Positions 56,901-64,000 of a DNA stretch of 64,000 nucleotides are shown piece after piece. Position 1 is the stretch's first letter. Every line of letters starts with the position of its first letter. Both the position numbers and the translations under genes were made by a program. Origin of the DNA: Mesorhizobium sp. B2-4-3 (GTDB taxonomy: Bacteria; Pseudomonadota; Alphaproteobacteria; Rhizobiales; Rhizobiaceae); NCBI RefSeq assembly GCF_006442815.1, contig NZ_VFVL01000011.1, positions 103,502-167,501 on the forward strand, written 5' to 3'. The notes beneath the pieces were generated by a model. The model made no database searches and was not told the origin of the DNA. It saw only the letters and a list, made by a program, of their open reading frames with translations.

Positions 56901-57018
56901 ACCTGGCTCCGGCAAGGCCACGATCGACCTCAATGTCGGCCGCGGCGTGAAGCTGCGCGGCGAGGCCAATGACGCCGGCGAAGCAAAGGGCGGCGTCTTC
57001 TACGAACGCGAATATTGA
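50965..57018 (+). CDS. tamB: Translocation and assembly module protein TamB, enlarged by tandem duplication
   Basis: A 2017-residue protein, well above the roughly 1260 residues of E. coli TamB. An N-terminal signal anchor (LRICLYTLLILLVVAIGALVVL) holds it in the inner membrane. The rest is repetitive beta-strand sequence spanning the periplasm, ending in the conserved DUF490/TamB C-terminal domain (about 1660-2017; GTFTLQRGRLIILSKRL, QLIFGQSMSKLSPLQIAQLA) that meets TamA. Residues about 327-952 and 953-1578 are two clearly related copies of one 626-residue unit, for example VTSGSTVISGIGIDLKRDGD against VTSGGTAITGIDVDLKRDGD. It is translationally close to tamA. AsmA-like TamB proteins are now linked to lipid transport between membranes. 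Confidence 0.93.
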   Translation: MKIFRRILRICLYTLLILLVVAIGALVVLTGTEGGRQNLAGLISKMASNEDRKVTVAGIEGIWSGALRVDHVVLEDRAGPWMVARKVALDWSPTALLSWNFNADRFAAERIELARLPQPSQQPSQGGSSSLPVSIDVKQIDLPEIALGQELAGSGIAELAAKGSLKADPSPLAIESVLNVSRHDGKQGNVDAKIHFAPADNKLDLDLKASEPAGGIIANLLKLPDAPPVNIVVSGSGPLANWSGVGTFMVDGRIISQLTGRHQLTDRGHRIEAKGDGEFEGFLPEKIKALFAGKTSFDLAGTATTSGGVDIERATIESDAVHGAATGNVDPKGASDLAVELSAKDKPVTIDVGNSAAPILVAVEKATVRAFGDGKAPMVDIGTSLTSVAVGGTQLNNITGEVHSDGFDIEALSGPVSIKLAAAGLKTDVATLAPLVTGKLAADLSGTISRETVAIEKGTLRSDALNAGLTANVALADLSMTLKMNADAVSKALPPQISSLLGERVKFSATATRDPQGAFAANSLEISSGSLSARGTGSMQGSDIQASVKGTLGDVSPLSSLAGTPLAGGVNFALSASGPRLAPDFTVSADSASLTAAGRTVKDIKLSAKGKADIANPTADVSLTGNAEGQALDIEASLVTADGKRSIKGLSLALGDNKVSGDLALDDKFLPLGTLTLAVPDIGPLAALANQTATGDINGTIAFAKEGEAPTVTINAASTSIARGDLAAKTITVNALIANYLKGPAISGTIKADSVTSGSTVISGIGIDLKRDGDWTNFTGGATASGIPATATGRVKIANGTTSVEIASGEATVRGIKAAIAEPSSLSIANGVASIEKLALNLGGGSATVSGTAGQTLDLTASLADLPVALANDFVPGLNGAGTVEGTVHVTGPSSSPDVQFNAKVAGAETSQTRQAGLGPLGLDAAGSYTLAGGVALDHATLSGQGISGKAAGTLNPNGASDFSLDLISSGPSLPLTVGSAESPVRIAVQSLSARMAGESTQARLDVSAILPSIAASQAKVDGLTLALHSDAFDLKGRAGPVSGTVSVDRIGLDNPMLAPLIAGKVTAKVNGRLAADAVAVNSGSLTSDALNSQVAGRISLGDGAVDLNMKADVVSSALPAAVRGMLGESAALSASLKRDANGNVNVDGLKLNSGALTADGQASLADSKLAAGIRGALNDVSGLSKDAKGAIAFALNAQGPVTAPDLSMTVSSDRLSVAAREITGLKLTATGKADAANPAANVQLTGNVAGQNLQGSAVLATTNGSRAINGLLLSLGPNKISGDLTLDDAFVPVGTVSLDLPDIGPLAALALEKAEGNVRGTIAFTKAANGPNVAVKANTSEIKRGDLSARNVAIDAQIANYMAAPVIAGTVRAESVTSGGTAITGIDVDLKRDGDWTGFSGGATVKNIPAKAAGRVKVANGTTTIELATGQATVQGIKAAIAQNSTVTIANGVTTLDRLVLNLGGGTATVTGKVAQALDINANLARVPISLANSFSPGLDAAGSISGTVKVTGAPAAPSVAFNIDASGVQTSQTRGAGLGGMNVSSSGTFAGNKLGFDANISDGAGLGLKGGGSVTTAGAPALVLDFNGKVPFSFLASKLAAQGLGLIGTANVNVQVRGPASSPVIGGTVSTSGARLVDARSGLAVNDIAADISIGGGVARINRLTGTLSTRGNLSASGTVGITPAQGFPADLSIKLTDGRYTDGRVVTANLGGDLTVKGPLVSAPVIAGTINLARTVITVPEKLPGSLSALDVKHKNAPASVRAQDKALRPPTSSGSSNGGSGLTLDVTVNAPNQIFIQGRGVDAELGGSLKLTGPASAPQAIGTFTLQRGRLIILSKRLTFTEGTIGFQGSLVPYLNMTATTTTSSATVTILVSGEATNPKFTFSSVPALPQDEVMAQLIFGQSMSKLSPLQIAQLASAAAQLAGVGGSTSLLENLQSAIGVDDLDVTTDEKGGTAVSAGKYLNDRTYVTIQKGDKPGSGKATIDLNVGRGVKLRGEANDAGEAKGGVFYEREY
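51943..53820 (+). repeat. TamB internal duplication, unit 1
   Basis: Codes for residues 327-952. It begins GNVDPKGASDLAVEL and contains SVTSGSTVISGI, LKRDGDWTNFTGGAT and ALNLGGGSATVSG. It lines up in order and nearly without gaps with unit 2, which starts 1878 bases later. Confidence 0.8.
53821..55698 (+). repeat. TamB internal duplication, unit 2
   Basis: Codes for residues 953-1578. It begins GTLNPNGASDFSLDL and contains SVTSGGTAITGI, LKRDGDWTGFSGGAT and VLNLGGGTATVTG. The downstream boundary is approximate, because the sequence after it again resembles the unit start. Confidence 0.78.
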
Positions 57019-57233
57019 GGCTGCGCGGCCGTTCCAAGGCCAGCCCAAGCGGCCGCTCGCCGCGGCCACAGAGCCCCTATCCTCATAAAATGTATTGATT
57101 TAATCGCCCGCGACGATTTTTTGGAAAATCCGCCTCACGCTAACAAATTTGCGTCAAGACTGTCGCTATCGCGCGAACCGTATTGCAACCAAAGATGCAC
57201 ATTCCCTAACATGTTCCCACTTCACACCGTGTT

Positions 57234-57262
57234 TTGACATCACGGCTTGGATGCGGAATGTT
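57234..57262 (+). promoter_or_regulatory. Possible promoter of the peptide ABC operon
   Basis: A consensus -35, TTGACA, lies at 57234-57239 with AATGTT at 57257-57262 after a 17-base spacer. It would start transcription about 25 bases before the binding-protein ATG. The -10 match is weak. The surrounding gap 57019-57294 is AT-richer than average and holds no gene. Confidence 0.4.
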
Positions 57263-57294
57263 ACAAGGCGGAAAGCCAACAATGGGAGTAAGTC

Positions 57295-58953
57295 ATGGCA
57301 ATCTATAAGAGCAATGGTGATCGCGTTCCGGATCACATCCTGAAAATGGCCGAAGAAGCCAAATCGGGCGGCGTGGACCGCCGCGAGTTTCTGGCTTTGG
57401 CAAGCGTCTTCGGCGCATCGACGGCAATGGCCTACGGCATGCTCGGCCTCGCCGCGCCTACCCCGGCCCGGGCCGAGGACGTGCAGGGCAAGAAGGGCGG
57501 CGTGATCAAGGTCGCGATGTCGGTCAAGGATCCGAAGGATCCGCGCACCGCTGACTGGTCCGAAATCTCCAATGCCGAGCGCCAGGCGCTCGAGCCGCTG
57601 GTGAAATACACCAAGGAATACACCTTCGCGCCCTATCTCTTGGCAAGCTGGGACATCAATGACGACGCCACTGAATACACGCTGCATGTGCGGCCGGGCG
57701 TCGAGTGGAACAACGGCGACAAGTTCACCGCCGACGACGTGATCTACAATTTCACCCGCTGGGCCGATAAGGGCGCGGAAGGCAATTCGATGCCGGGCCG
57801 CCTCGGCAGCCTCGTCGACGACACGACCAAGAAGCTGCGCGACGGCTCCGTCGTCAAGGTCGACGACATGACGGTCAAGCTCAAGCTGACCAAGCCCGAC
57901 ATCGCCATCATCCCGAACCTGTGCGACTACCCGGCGCTGGTTGTGCACAAGACCTTCGACGAGAAGGGCGCCAACTTCAAGAACTGCCCGATCGGCACCG
58001 GTCCGTTCGAGCTGGTCTCCTACGACGTCGGCCAGAAGGTGGTCTACAAGCGCCGCGAGACCGGCAAGTGGTGGCAGGGCGAGGCCTTCCTCGACGGCGT
58101 CGAGTTCATCGATTACGGCACCGATCCGGCGGCGACCGTCTCGGCTTTCGAGTCGGGCGAAGTCCAGACCAACCACGAAACCACCGCCGACTACATCAAG
58201 ATCATCGCGGATGTCGGCGCGCCGGTTTCGGAAGTCGTGACGGCAGCCACGGTTGTGTCTCGCTTCAACGTCACCAAGAAGCCCTATGACGACCAGAAGG
58301 TTCGTCAGGCGATGTTGCTTGCCGTCGACAACGCCACCGTGCTGCAGCTCGGCTATGGCAATGCCGGCACGCCGGCCGAAAACCACCATGTCGCGCCGAT
58401 CCATCCGGAGTATGTCAAGCTGCCGGAGGTCAAGCGCGACATCGCCAAGGCCAAGCAAATGCTGACGGAAGCCGGCGCGATCGATTTCGAGCACGAGCTG
58501 ATCAGCAACGACGAGGACTACCACAAGAACACCACGGACGCGATCGCGGCTCAGCTGCGCGAGGCCGGCATCAAGGTGAAGCGCACCGTGCTGCCGAGCT
58601 CGACCTTCTGGAACGACTGGACGAAGTATCCGTTCTCGGAAACCAACTGGAACATGCGTCCGCTGGGCATCCAGGTCATCGCCATCGCCTACCGCACCGG
58701 CGAAGCCTGGAACGAGACCGCTTACGCCAACCCGGACTTCGACAAGAAGGTGAACGAGGCGCTCGGCATCGCCGATGCGGAGAAGCGCAAGGTTGTGATG
58801 AAGGACATCGAGCAGACGCTGCAGGATTCCGGCATCATCATCCAGCCTTACTGGCGCAAGCTCTACATCAACATCAAGCCCGAGGTGAAGAACCACTCGA
58901 TGCACCCCACCTACGAGCACGACTTCGGCAAGGTTTGGCTCGACCAGGCGTGA
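57295..58953 (+). CDS. Peptide-type ABC transporter substrate-binding protein (family 5), Tat-exported
   Basis: A 552-residue solute-binding protein of the DppA/OppA family (SBP_bac_5). It has a twin-arginine signal: [20 protein letters not shown], with cleavage near ARA-EDV, so it is probably folded before export. Family landmarks are [36 protein letters not shown] and [12 protein letters not shown]. The ribosome site is GGGAG before the ATG. It is followed by a stem-loop and by permease and ATPase genes on the same strand. The substrate could be a peptide, opine or another small molecule; the family does not decide. Confidence 0.93.
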   Translation: MAIYKSNGDRVPDHILKMAEEAKSGGVDRREFLALASVFGASTAMAYGMLGLAAPTPARAEDVQGKKGGVIKVAMSVKDPKDPRTADWSEISNAERQALEPLVKYTKEYTFAPYLLASWDINDDATEYTLHVRPGVEWNNGDKFTADDVIYNFTRWADKGAEGNSMPGRLGSLVDDTTKKLRDGSVVKVDDMTVKLKLTKPDIAIIPNLCDYPALVVHKTFDEKGANFKNCPIGTGPFELVSYDVGQKVVYKRRETGKWWQGEAFLDGVEFIDYGTDPAATVSAFESGEVQTNHETTADYIKIIADVGAPVSEVVTAATVVSRFNVTKKPYDDQKVRQAMLLAVDNATVLQLGYGNAGTPAENHHVAPIHPEYVKLPEVKRDIAKAKQMLTEAGAIDFEHELISNDEDYHKNTTDAIAAQLREAGIKVKRTVLPSSTFWNDWTKYPFSETNWNMRPLGIQVIAIAYRTGEAWNETAYANPDFDKKVNEALGIADAEKRKVVMKDIEQTLQDSGIIIQPYWRKLYINIKPEVKNHSMHPTYEHDFGKVWLDQA

Positions 58954-58968
58954 TCCATGGCGCGATGA

Positions 58969-58994
58969 ATACGAGGGGCCGCGGTCCCTCGTAT
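58969..58994 (+). terminator. Intra-operon stem-loop after the peptide-type binding-protein gene
   Basis: Perfect 9-bp stem ATACGAGGG / CCCTCGTAT with loop GCCGCGGT and no T tract, in the 150-base gap before the first permease gene. It is probably an mRNA stabiliser or partial terminator that favours binding-protein expression. Confidence 0.65.
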
Positions 58995-59103
58995 CTCAAG
59001 CTCCGTCGCCGCTGCATATCCCGCGGCGGTGGCGGAGGTCTCATCCGCTTTTCGAAACAGGGTTGAACCTATCTGACCCCAACCCGGCCGGCAGGGGGCG
59101 CGC

Positions 59104-60138
59104 ATGTTCTCATTCATCGCCAGACGCATCGGCACCATACTGCTCACGATGCTGTGCCTGACGCTGGTCGTGTTCTTTCTCGTCAATCTCGAGCCCAATC
59201 TCAAGAAACTGGCGATCAGCCAGACCGAGATGCACACGCCCGCCGACCAGCTTGAAAGCTGGCTGGTCAACCATGGCTACCGGCAGAATTTCTTCGTGCG
59301 CTACGGCCAGTGGCTGGGCGTCCTGCCGAAGCATCCGATCACCGATCCGGCGACCGGCAAGACGACGCAACGCTTCTCCTTCTGCAACGACCCGATCGAG
59401 CCGACATTCTCCGGCGTTCTGCAAGGCGATTTCGGTTGCTCGACCAAGTTCAAGACGACGGTCGGGGCCAAGCTTTTCCCGGCCCTCGGCGCCACCGGAT
59501 TGCTGATGTTCTGGGTGCTGGCGGTGATGGTGCCGATCTCGCTGCTGATCGGCATTCTCGCCGGCATGCGCGAAGGCTCGCGCACCGACCGTGTGCTGTC
59601 CGTGGCCTCGATCGCCTCGACGGCGACGCCCGAATATGTGTCGGGCGTCATCTTCACCGTCATCTTCGCATCCTGGCTCGGCTGGCTGAACGGCTCGGCC
59701 GCGTCCGCCAGCCAGGGCATCACCTTCTACAATTTCACGCTGCCGGTGATCACGCTGGCGATCTACGGCATCGGCTATATCGCGCGCATGACACGCGCCT
59801 CGATGGTTGAGGTGATGACGCAGCAATATATCCGCACCGCCCGGCTGAAAGGCCTGTCCTTCAGCAGCGTGGTCATCAAGCATGCGTTGCGCAACGCGCT
59901 GATCGCGCCCTTCACCGTCATCATGCTGCAGTTCCCGTGGCTGCTCACCGGCGTCGTCATCGTCGAGGTGATGTTCCGCTACCAGGGCTTTGGCTACACG
60001 CTGGTCGAAGCAGCCGGCAACAACGACATCGATCTGCTGCTCGGCTGCTCGCTGGTCTCGGTGTTCATCGTGCTGATCACGCAGCTCATTTCCGATGTCG
60101 GCTACGCGTTTCTCAATCCGCGTATCAGGGTTCAGTAG
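59104..60138 (+). CDS. Peptide-type ABC transporter permease (DppB-like)
   Basis: A 344-residue permease. The N-terminal helix FIARRIGTILLTMLCLTLVVFFLV is typical of DppB/OppB, and the EAA loop is IRTARLKGLSFSSVVIKHALRNAL followed by LLTGVVIVEVMFRYQGFG. A periplasmic loop of about 60 residues between helices 1 and 2 contains two cysteines (SFCNDP, FGCSTK) that could pair. It forms the channel with the next protein, whose gene starts 12 bases downstream. Confidence 0.93.
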   Translation: MFSFIARRIGTILLTMLCLTLVVFFLVNLEPNLKKLAISQTEMHTPADQLESWLVNHGYRQNFFVRYGQWLGVLPKHPITDPATGKTTQRFSFCNDPIEPTFSGVLQGDFGCSTKFKTTVGAKLFPALGATGLLMFWVLAVMVPISLLIGILAGMREGSRTDRVLSVASIASTATPEYVSGVIFTVIFASWLGWLNGSAASASQGITFYNFTLPVITLAIYGIGYIARMTRASMVEVMTQQYIRTARLKGLSFSSVVIKHALRNALIAPFTVIMLQFPWLLTGVVIVEVMFRYQGFGYTLVEAAGNNDIDLLLGCSLVSVFIVLITQLISDVGYAFLNPRIRVQ

Positions 60139-60150
60139 GGGGCAGGGCCG

Positions 60151-61308
60151 ATGCAAACGGAATATATCAGCGCCTTCGACGTGGTTATCGGCGTGCTCTG
60201 GCGGTTCTGGCCGGTGTGGGTCGGGCTCATCCTGGTGATGGGCGCCAGCTTTACCTACAAGAAGCGGCTCGGCCTCTACGGCCAGCTCTTCGACAGCGGC
60301 GTCGGCATCGCCGGCGTCTTCATCTGCCTGTTCTGGCTGTTCACGGCGATCTTCGCCTCGACCATCTCGCCCTTCGACCCGCTGGCTCAGGTCTCGGTGA
60401 TGAAGGACACGCTGCCCGGCGCGATCGAGCCGGCATCGAAGCTCGTCTATTATTTCGGCGGCGACAAGCTTGCCCGCGATGTGTTCTCGCGCATGGTCTA
60501 TGGCAGCCAGATCGTGCTGATCATCGCGCCGGCCGCCACCGGCTTCGCGCTGATGGTCGGCATCACGCTCGGCCTGCCGGCCGGCTACTATGGCGGCAAG
60601 ATCGACACGCTCTTGTCGTTCCTTGCCAATCTGGTGCTGGCCTTCCCGGTGATCCTTCTGTTCTACCTCCTGGTGACGCCGGGCATCATGGACACGCCGA
60701 TCCCCTATGCGATGGCGGGATTGTTCTTCCTGTTCCCGATCATCTTCTTCAGCGTCCTGTTTTGGACGCGGTTCAAAAACCGGCCGGATCGGCTCTATAT
60801 CCTGCTTGGCATCACGCTGGTGGTCGGCGGCTGGATCTATGCGGGCCTCGTCTTCGACAAGGATCCGTTCCATATCGTCCACATCGATCCGAACCAGCTC
60901 AACATCTTCGTGGCGGTGGTGTTCGCTTCCAGCCCGGGCGTGTTCCGCATCGTGCGCGGACTGACCATGGACATCAAGACGCGCGACTATGTGGCGGCGG
61001 CGCAGACGCGCGGTGAATCGCCCTGGTACATCATGCTGTGGGAGATCCTGCCCAATGCGCGCGGTCCGCTGATCGTCGATGCCTGCCTGCGTATCGGCTA
61101 CACGACGATCCTGCTCGGAACGCTCGGCTATTTCGGCCTGGGCCTGGCGCCGGAAAGCCCCGACTGGGGCACCGCGATCAAGGACGCCAGCCGCCTCTTG
61201 CGTTCCTTCATCCACCCGGCGCTGCCGCCGACGATCGCATTGATGTCGTTCGTGCTGGGGCTGAACCTGTTGGCGGATTCGCTGCGTGAACAGTCGATGA
61301 AGGATTGA
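60151..61308 (+). CDS. Peptide-type ABC transporter permease (DppC-like, extended)
   Basis: A 385-residue permease, longer than the usual 290-300 of DppC. It carries an extra N-terminal helix (VGLILVMGASFTYKK) and an internal insert near residues 205-250 with another hydrophobic stretch (LYILLGITLVVGGWIYAGL) between the normal core helices. Core features are FDPLAQVSVMKDTLPGA..., DVFSRMVYGSQIVLIIA, the EAA loop YVAAAQTRGESPWYIMLWEILPN, and DWGTAIKDASRLL. Its stop overlaps the alternative upstream start of the ATPase gene (TGATG). Confidence 0.92.
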   Translation: MQTEYISAFDVVIGVLWRFWPVWVGLILVMGASFTYKKRLGLYGQLFDSGVGIAGVFICLFWLFTAIFASTISPFDPLAQVSVMKDTLPGAIEPASKLVYYFGGDKLARDVFSRMVYGSQIVLIIAPAATGFALMVGITLGLPAGYYGGKIDTLLSFLANLVLAFPVILLFYLLVTPGIMDTPIPYAMAGLFFLFPIIFFSVLFWTRFKNRPDRLYILLGITLVVGGWIYAGLVFDKDPFHIVHIDPNQLNIFVAVVFASSPGVFRIVRGLTMDIKTRDYVAAAQTRGESPWYIMLWEILPNARGPLIVDACLRIGYTTILLGTLGYFGLGLAPESPDWGTAIKDASRLLRSFIHPALPPTIALMSFVLGLNLLADSLREQSMKD

Positions 61309-61358
61309 TGGCGGCGGTTTCGGCCCCATCTTCCAAGAACCAAGGATTGGAGCGACCC

Positions 61359-63692
61359 ATGAACGAGGCAGTTCGAGATCCAGGCAAGCCGACCAATGGG
61401 CCGATCATCGAGATCGAGAACCTCTCGATCTCCTTCTTCACCCGCAAGGGCGAGATCCCGGCCGTGATGGATTTTTCTTGCACGGTCATGCCCGGCGAGG
61501 CGATGGGCATCGTCGGCGAATCCGGCTGCGGCAAGTCGACCGTGTCGCTCGGCATCATGCGCGACCTTTCCAACATCGGAAAGATCGTCGGCGGCAAGAT
61601 CAAGTTCCAGGGCAAGGACATGGGCGAGCTCTCCGAGGAGGAGCTGCGAGCCATCCGCGGCAACAAGATCGCCATGATCTACCAGGAGCCGATGGCGAGC
61701 CTCAATCCGGCGATGAAGATCGGCCAGCAGCTGATGGAAGTGCCGCTGATCCATGACAAGGTGTCGAAGGAAGAGGCGCACGCCAGAGCGCTGGAGATGG
61801 TGCGGGCGGTGAGGCTGCCCGATCCCGAGCGCATGATGCGCTCCTATCCGCACCAGCTTTCCGGCGGCCAGCAGCAGCGCATCGTCATCGCCATGGCGCT
61901 GCTTTCCAAGCCGGCGCTCTTGCTGCTCGACGAGCCGACGACGGCGCTCGACGTCACCGTCGAGGCCGGCATCGTCGAGCTGGTCAAGGGGCTGGGCGAG
62001 AAGTTCGGCACCTCGATGATCTTCGTGTCGCACAATCTCGGCCTCATCCTCGAGACTTGCGACCGCATCACGGTGATGTATTCGGGCGAGGCGGTCGAGA
62101 CCGGCAAGATCAAGGACGTGTTCGACCGGATGCGCCATCCCTATACGCAAGGGCTGTTCCGCTCGATCCCGCTGCCCGGCGCCGACAAGAACTCACGGCC
62201 GCTGATCTCCATTCCCGGCCAGTTGCCGCTGCCGCATGAGCGGCCGAAGGGCTGCAATTTCGGGCCGCGCTGCCACCATTTCGTCGAAGGCGTCTGCAAT
62301 GCCGCGGAAATCCCGATGATCCCGGTCGACGGCCACGAAGGGCATTTCTCGCGCTGCGTGAGGTTCAACGAGATCGACTGGGAGGCGCTGCCGCCCGGCG
62401 CCAAGAAGGTCAACGAAAAGGTCGAGCCTGGCGCGCCGGTGCTCAAGATCGACGATCTCAAGAAATACTACAGGGTCGGCGGCAGCGAGGTGTTCGGCTC
62501 CCGCGAAGGCCGCGTCGTCAAGGCCAACGAGACGATCTCGTTCACCGCGCGCGAATCCGAGACGGTTGCGATCGTCGGCGAATCCGGCTGCGGCAAGTCG
62601 ACACTCGCCAAGGTGCTTCTGGGGCTGGAGACCGCCAGTTCCGGCACGGTGACGCTGGGCAACAAGGAGATCCAGTCGACCGGTATCGAGAGCCGCAATG
62701 TCGAGACCGTGTCTTCGATCCAGATGGTGTTCCAGAACCCGTTCGATACGCTCAATCCCAGCCACAGCGTCGGCTCGCAGATCATCCGCACGCTGGAGAA
62801 GTTCAAGGTCGGCAAGAATGTCGCCGAGCGGCGCCAGCGCATGCTGGAGCTGCTCGACCTGGTGAAGCTGCCGCGCGCCTTCGAGACCCGCAAGCCACGC
62901 CAGCTGTCGGGCGGCCAGAAGCAGCGCATCGGCGTCGCGCGCGCCTTTGCCGGCGATGCGAAGGTGGTGGTGGCCGACGAGCCGGTCTCGGCGCTCGATG
63001 TCTCGGTGCAGGCGGCGGTGACCGAACTCTTGATGGACATCCAGCGCAAGAACAAGACGACGATGCTGTTCATCAGTCACGATCTGTCGGTGGTGCGCTA
63101 CATCGCCGACCGCGTCGTCGTCATGTATCTCGGCTATATCGTCGAGCAAGGCACGACCGACCAGATCTTCTCGCCGCCTTACCATCCCTATACCGAGGCG
63201 CTGCTGTCGGCGATCCCGATCGCCGACACGAGCGTGGTCAAGAAGCACATCGTGCTCGAAGGCGACATCCCGTCGGCGATGAACCCGCCGACCGGCTGCC
63301 CGTTCCAGACGCGCTGCGGCTACAAGAAGCTGGTGCCGGACAATCTGTGCGAGACCAAGGTGCCGCCGGTCAAGAACCTCGGCGACGGCCATATGAGCCT
63401 GTGCTGGCTTGCCGACGACGTGCTGGCCAAGATGGAGCCGGTCATCAAGTTCGACAAGGACCATGCCGCCCATGAAGGCGTGCCGGATGATGCGCCGCAT
63501 GGCGAGGGGCCAGGCTTTGCCGGTTCGCCGCCGCAGCGTCCCGACGGCAAAAACGCCAGCGCGGAGGCCGATGCGATCGGAGAGGGCGTCCAGGAGAACG
63601 ACGAGGTGCTCAAAGCCCGTCGCCACGAAGTGCGCGATGAGGATTCGGAAACCGGTGTCCCAAGGCCGAAGGACACGACAAGGCGGCACTAG
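61359..63692 (+). CDS. Peptide-type ABC transporter fused double ATP-binding protein (DppD-DppF fusion)
   Basis: A 777-residue protein joining two full oligopeptide-type ATPases. Half 1 has GESGCGKSTVS, LSGGQQQRIVIAMA, LLLLDEPTTALDVT and the C-terminal oligo_HPY cysteine motif GCNFGPRCHHFVEGVC. Half 2 has GESGCGKSTLAKV, LSGGQKQRIGVARA, VVADEPVSALDVS and GCPFQTRCGYKKLVPDNLC. A roughly 75-residue charged, low-complexity tail follows (DDAPHGEGPGFAG ... PRPKDTTRRH). The start at 61359 has GGAG at good distance. An ATG at 61308, overlapping the permease stop and also with a ribosome-like AAGGA, would add 17 residues. It powers both permeases. Confidence 0.92.
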   Translation: MNEAVRDPGKPTNGPIIEIENLSISFFTRKGEIPAVMDFSCTVMPGEAMGIVGESGCGKSTVSLGIMRDLSNIGKIVGGKIKFQGKDMGELSEEELRAIRGNKIAMIYQEPMASLNPAMKIGQQLMEVPLIHDKVSKEEAHARALEMVRAVRLPDPERMMRSYPHQLSGGQQQRIVIAMALLSKPALLLLDEPTTALDVTVEAGIVELVKGLGEKFGTSMIFVSHNLGLILETCDRITVMYSGEAVETGKIKDVFDRMRHPYTQGLFRSIPLPGADKNSRPLISIPGQLPLPHERPKGCNFGPRCHHFVEGVCNAAEIPMIPVDGHEGHFSRCVRFNEIDWEALPPGAKKVNEKVEPGAPVLKIDDLKKYYRVGGSEVFGSREGRVVKANETISFTARESETVAIVGESGCGKSTLAKVLLGLETASSGTVTLGNKEIQSTGIESRNVETVSSIQMVFQNPFDTLNPSHSVGSQIIRTLEKFKVGKNVAERRQRMLELLDLVKLPRAFETRKPRQLSGGQKQRIGVARAFAGDAKVVVADEPVSALDVSVQAAVTELLMDIQRKNKTTMLFISHDLSVVRYIADRVVVMYLGYIVEQGTTDQIFSPPYHPYTEALLSAIPIADTSVVKKHIVLEGDIPSAMNPPTGCPFQTRCGYKKLVPDNLCETKVPPVKNLGDGHMSLCWLADDVLAKMEPVIKFDKDHAAHEGVPDDAPHGEGPGFAGSPPQRPDGKNASAEADAIGEGVQENDEVLKARRHEVRDEDSETGVPRPKDTTRRH

Positions 63693-63786
63693 ATCCGGTT
63701 CCTTAACATAGAAATTTTTGACCGGTTGGCTATGTGTGCGTTGGCAGAGCCCATGCCTTGGCGATTGGCCGAGACGCCTATCGCAA

Positions 63787-63970
63787 TCGTCATCCACGGG
63801 CGGAGCAAGGAGCGTAGCGACGCGCGCAGACCCGAGGATCCATGCCGTGACATGGAAGCGCCGCGACGGCCCAGAAATTCTGCACCGTTGCGCACTTCGG
63901 TCTAGGTAACGGAATGGATTCTAGGGTCTGCGCGCGTCGCTACGCTCCTTGCTCCGCCCTAGAATGACGA
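63787..63970. repeat. Palindromic intergenic repeat, copy 2 of family A
   Basis: About 184 bp with the same arms and order as 7951-8132: CGTCATCCACGGGCGGAGCA at the left, TTGCTCCGCCCTAGAATGAC at the right. The two copies differ mainly in the centre. It fills most of the last 308 bases of the window (63693-64000), where I see no gene; a gene beyond the right edge cannot be excluded. Confidence 0.85.
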
Positions 63971-64000
63971 GGTTCAGGAGCCTTCAGCTCATCGCCAGCG

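Noticed and set aside
51000..57069. Long minus-strand open frames (669 and 853 codons) opposite tamB
   Set aside because: They are antisense shadows of the repetitive, GC-rich tamB gene. The duplicated unit in tamB makes both look repetitive too.
59110..61329. 739-codon minus-strand open frame opposite the peptide permeases
   Set aside because: Rich in Arg, Asp, Glu and Gln with no family pattern, while the plus strand encodes two clear membrane permeases.

Overview
The window looks like a chromosomal segment of a Mesorhizobium-type alphaproteobacterium (Rhizobiales). The evidence is a GC-rich sequence with strong third-position GC, many ribose-type sugar ABC transporters, cox-like molybdenum hydroxylase genes, a tamA-tamB pair, and several kinds of palindromic intergenic repeats. 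This assignment is inference: no rRNA, tRNA or other taxonomic marker is present. I see no phage, insertion sequence, CRISPR array or replication origin.

Layout. 1-614: 5' part of an ornithine cyclodeaminase/mu-crystallin family gene running off the left edge. 1056-7901: sugar-type ABC operon 1 (permease, binding protein, permease fused to a lactonase-like beta-propeller, second propeller, ATPase). 8271-8678: AhpD-like protein. 8725-15888 (minus strand): a molybdenum hydroxylase operon (SRPBCC protein, FAD subunit, 2Fe-2S subunit, a large subunit split into two ORFs, MoxR/CoxD-like ATPase, CoxE-like VWA protein, amidohydrolase), with an AraC regulator upstream. 17153-20379: sugar ABC system 2 (ATPase and permease divergent from the binding protein). 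20474-23334: a 3-hydroxyisobutyrate-dehydrogenase-like enzyme, an epimerase/dehydrogenase and a FadR-type GntR regulator; matching palindromes suggest this regulator also controls system 2. 23489-25165: DUF3175 protein and an MFS transporter. 25317-31889: LacI regulator, sugar ABC system 3 and gluconokinase, with a clear LacI-type operator.

31906-39911: acyltransferase-like protein, Rrf2 regulator, a solo sulfate-binding protein, a vapBC toxin-antitoxin pair, and a sulfate importer operon (binding protein, cysT, cysW, cysA). 40115-48756 (minus): D-Ala-D-Ala dipeptidase, PBP1C and a bacterial alpha-2-macroglobulin, forming an envelope module. 49034-57018: tamA and an unusually long tamB whose middle is a tandem duplication of about 626 residues. 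57295-63692: peptide-type ABC operon with a Tat-exported binding protein, two permeases and a fused double ATPase. Palindromic repeats occur at 7951-8132, 16992-17138, 23346-23463, 40841-41013 and 63787-63970.

How the genes work together. The left half is mostly uptake and catabolism of sugars or sugar acids, with three CUT2-type systems, each paired with its own enzymes and regulators. The right half is sulfate uptake and envelope biogenesis and defence. The observations most worth follow-up are the permease-propeller fusion with its catalytically degenerate partner, the split molybdenum hydroxylase subunit, the three matching GntR-type operators, the structured leader at 19277-19342, and the duplicated TamB.
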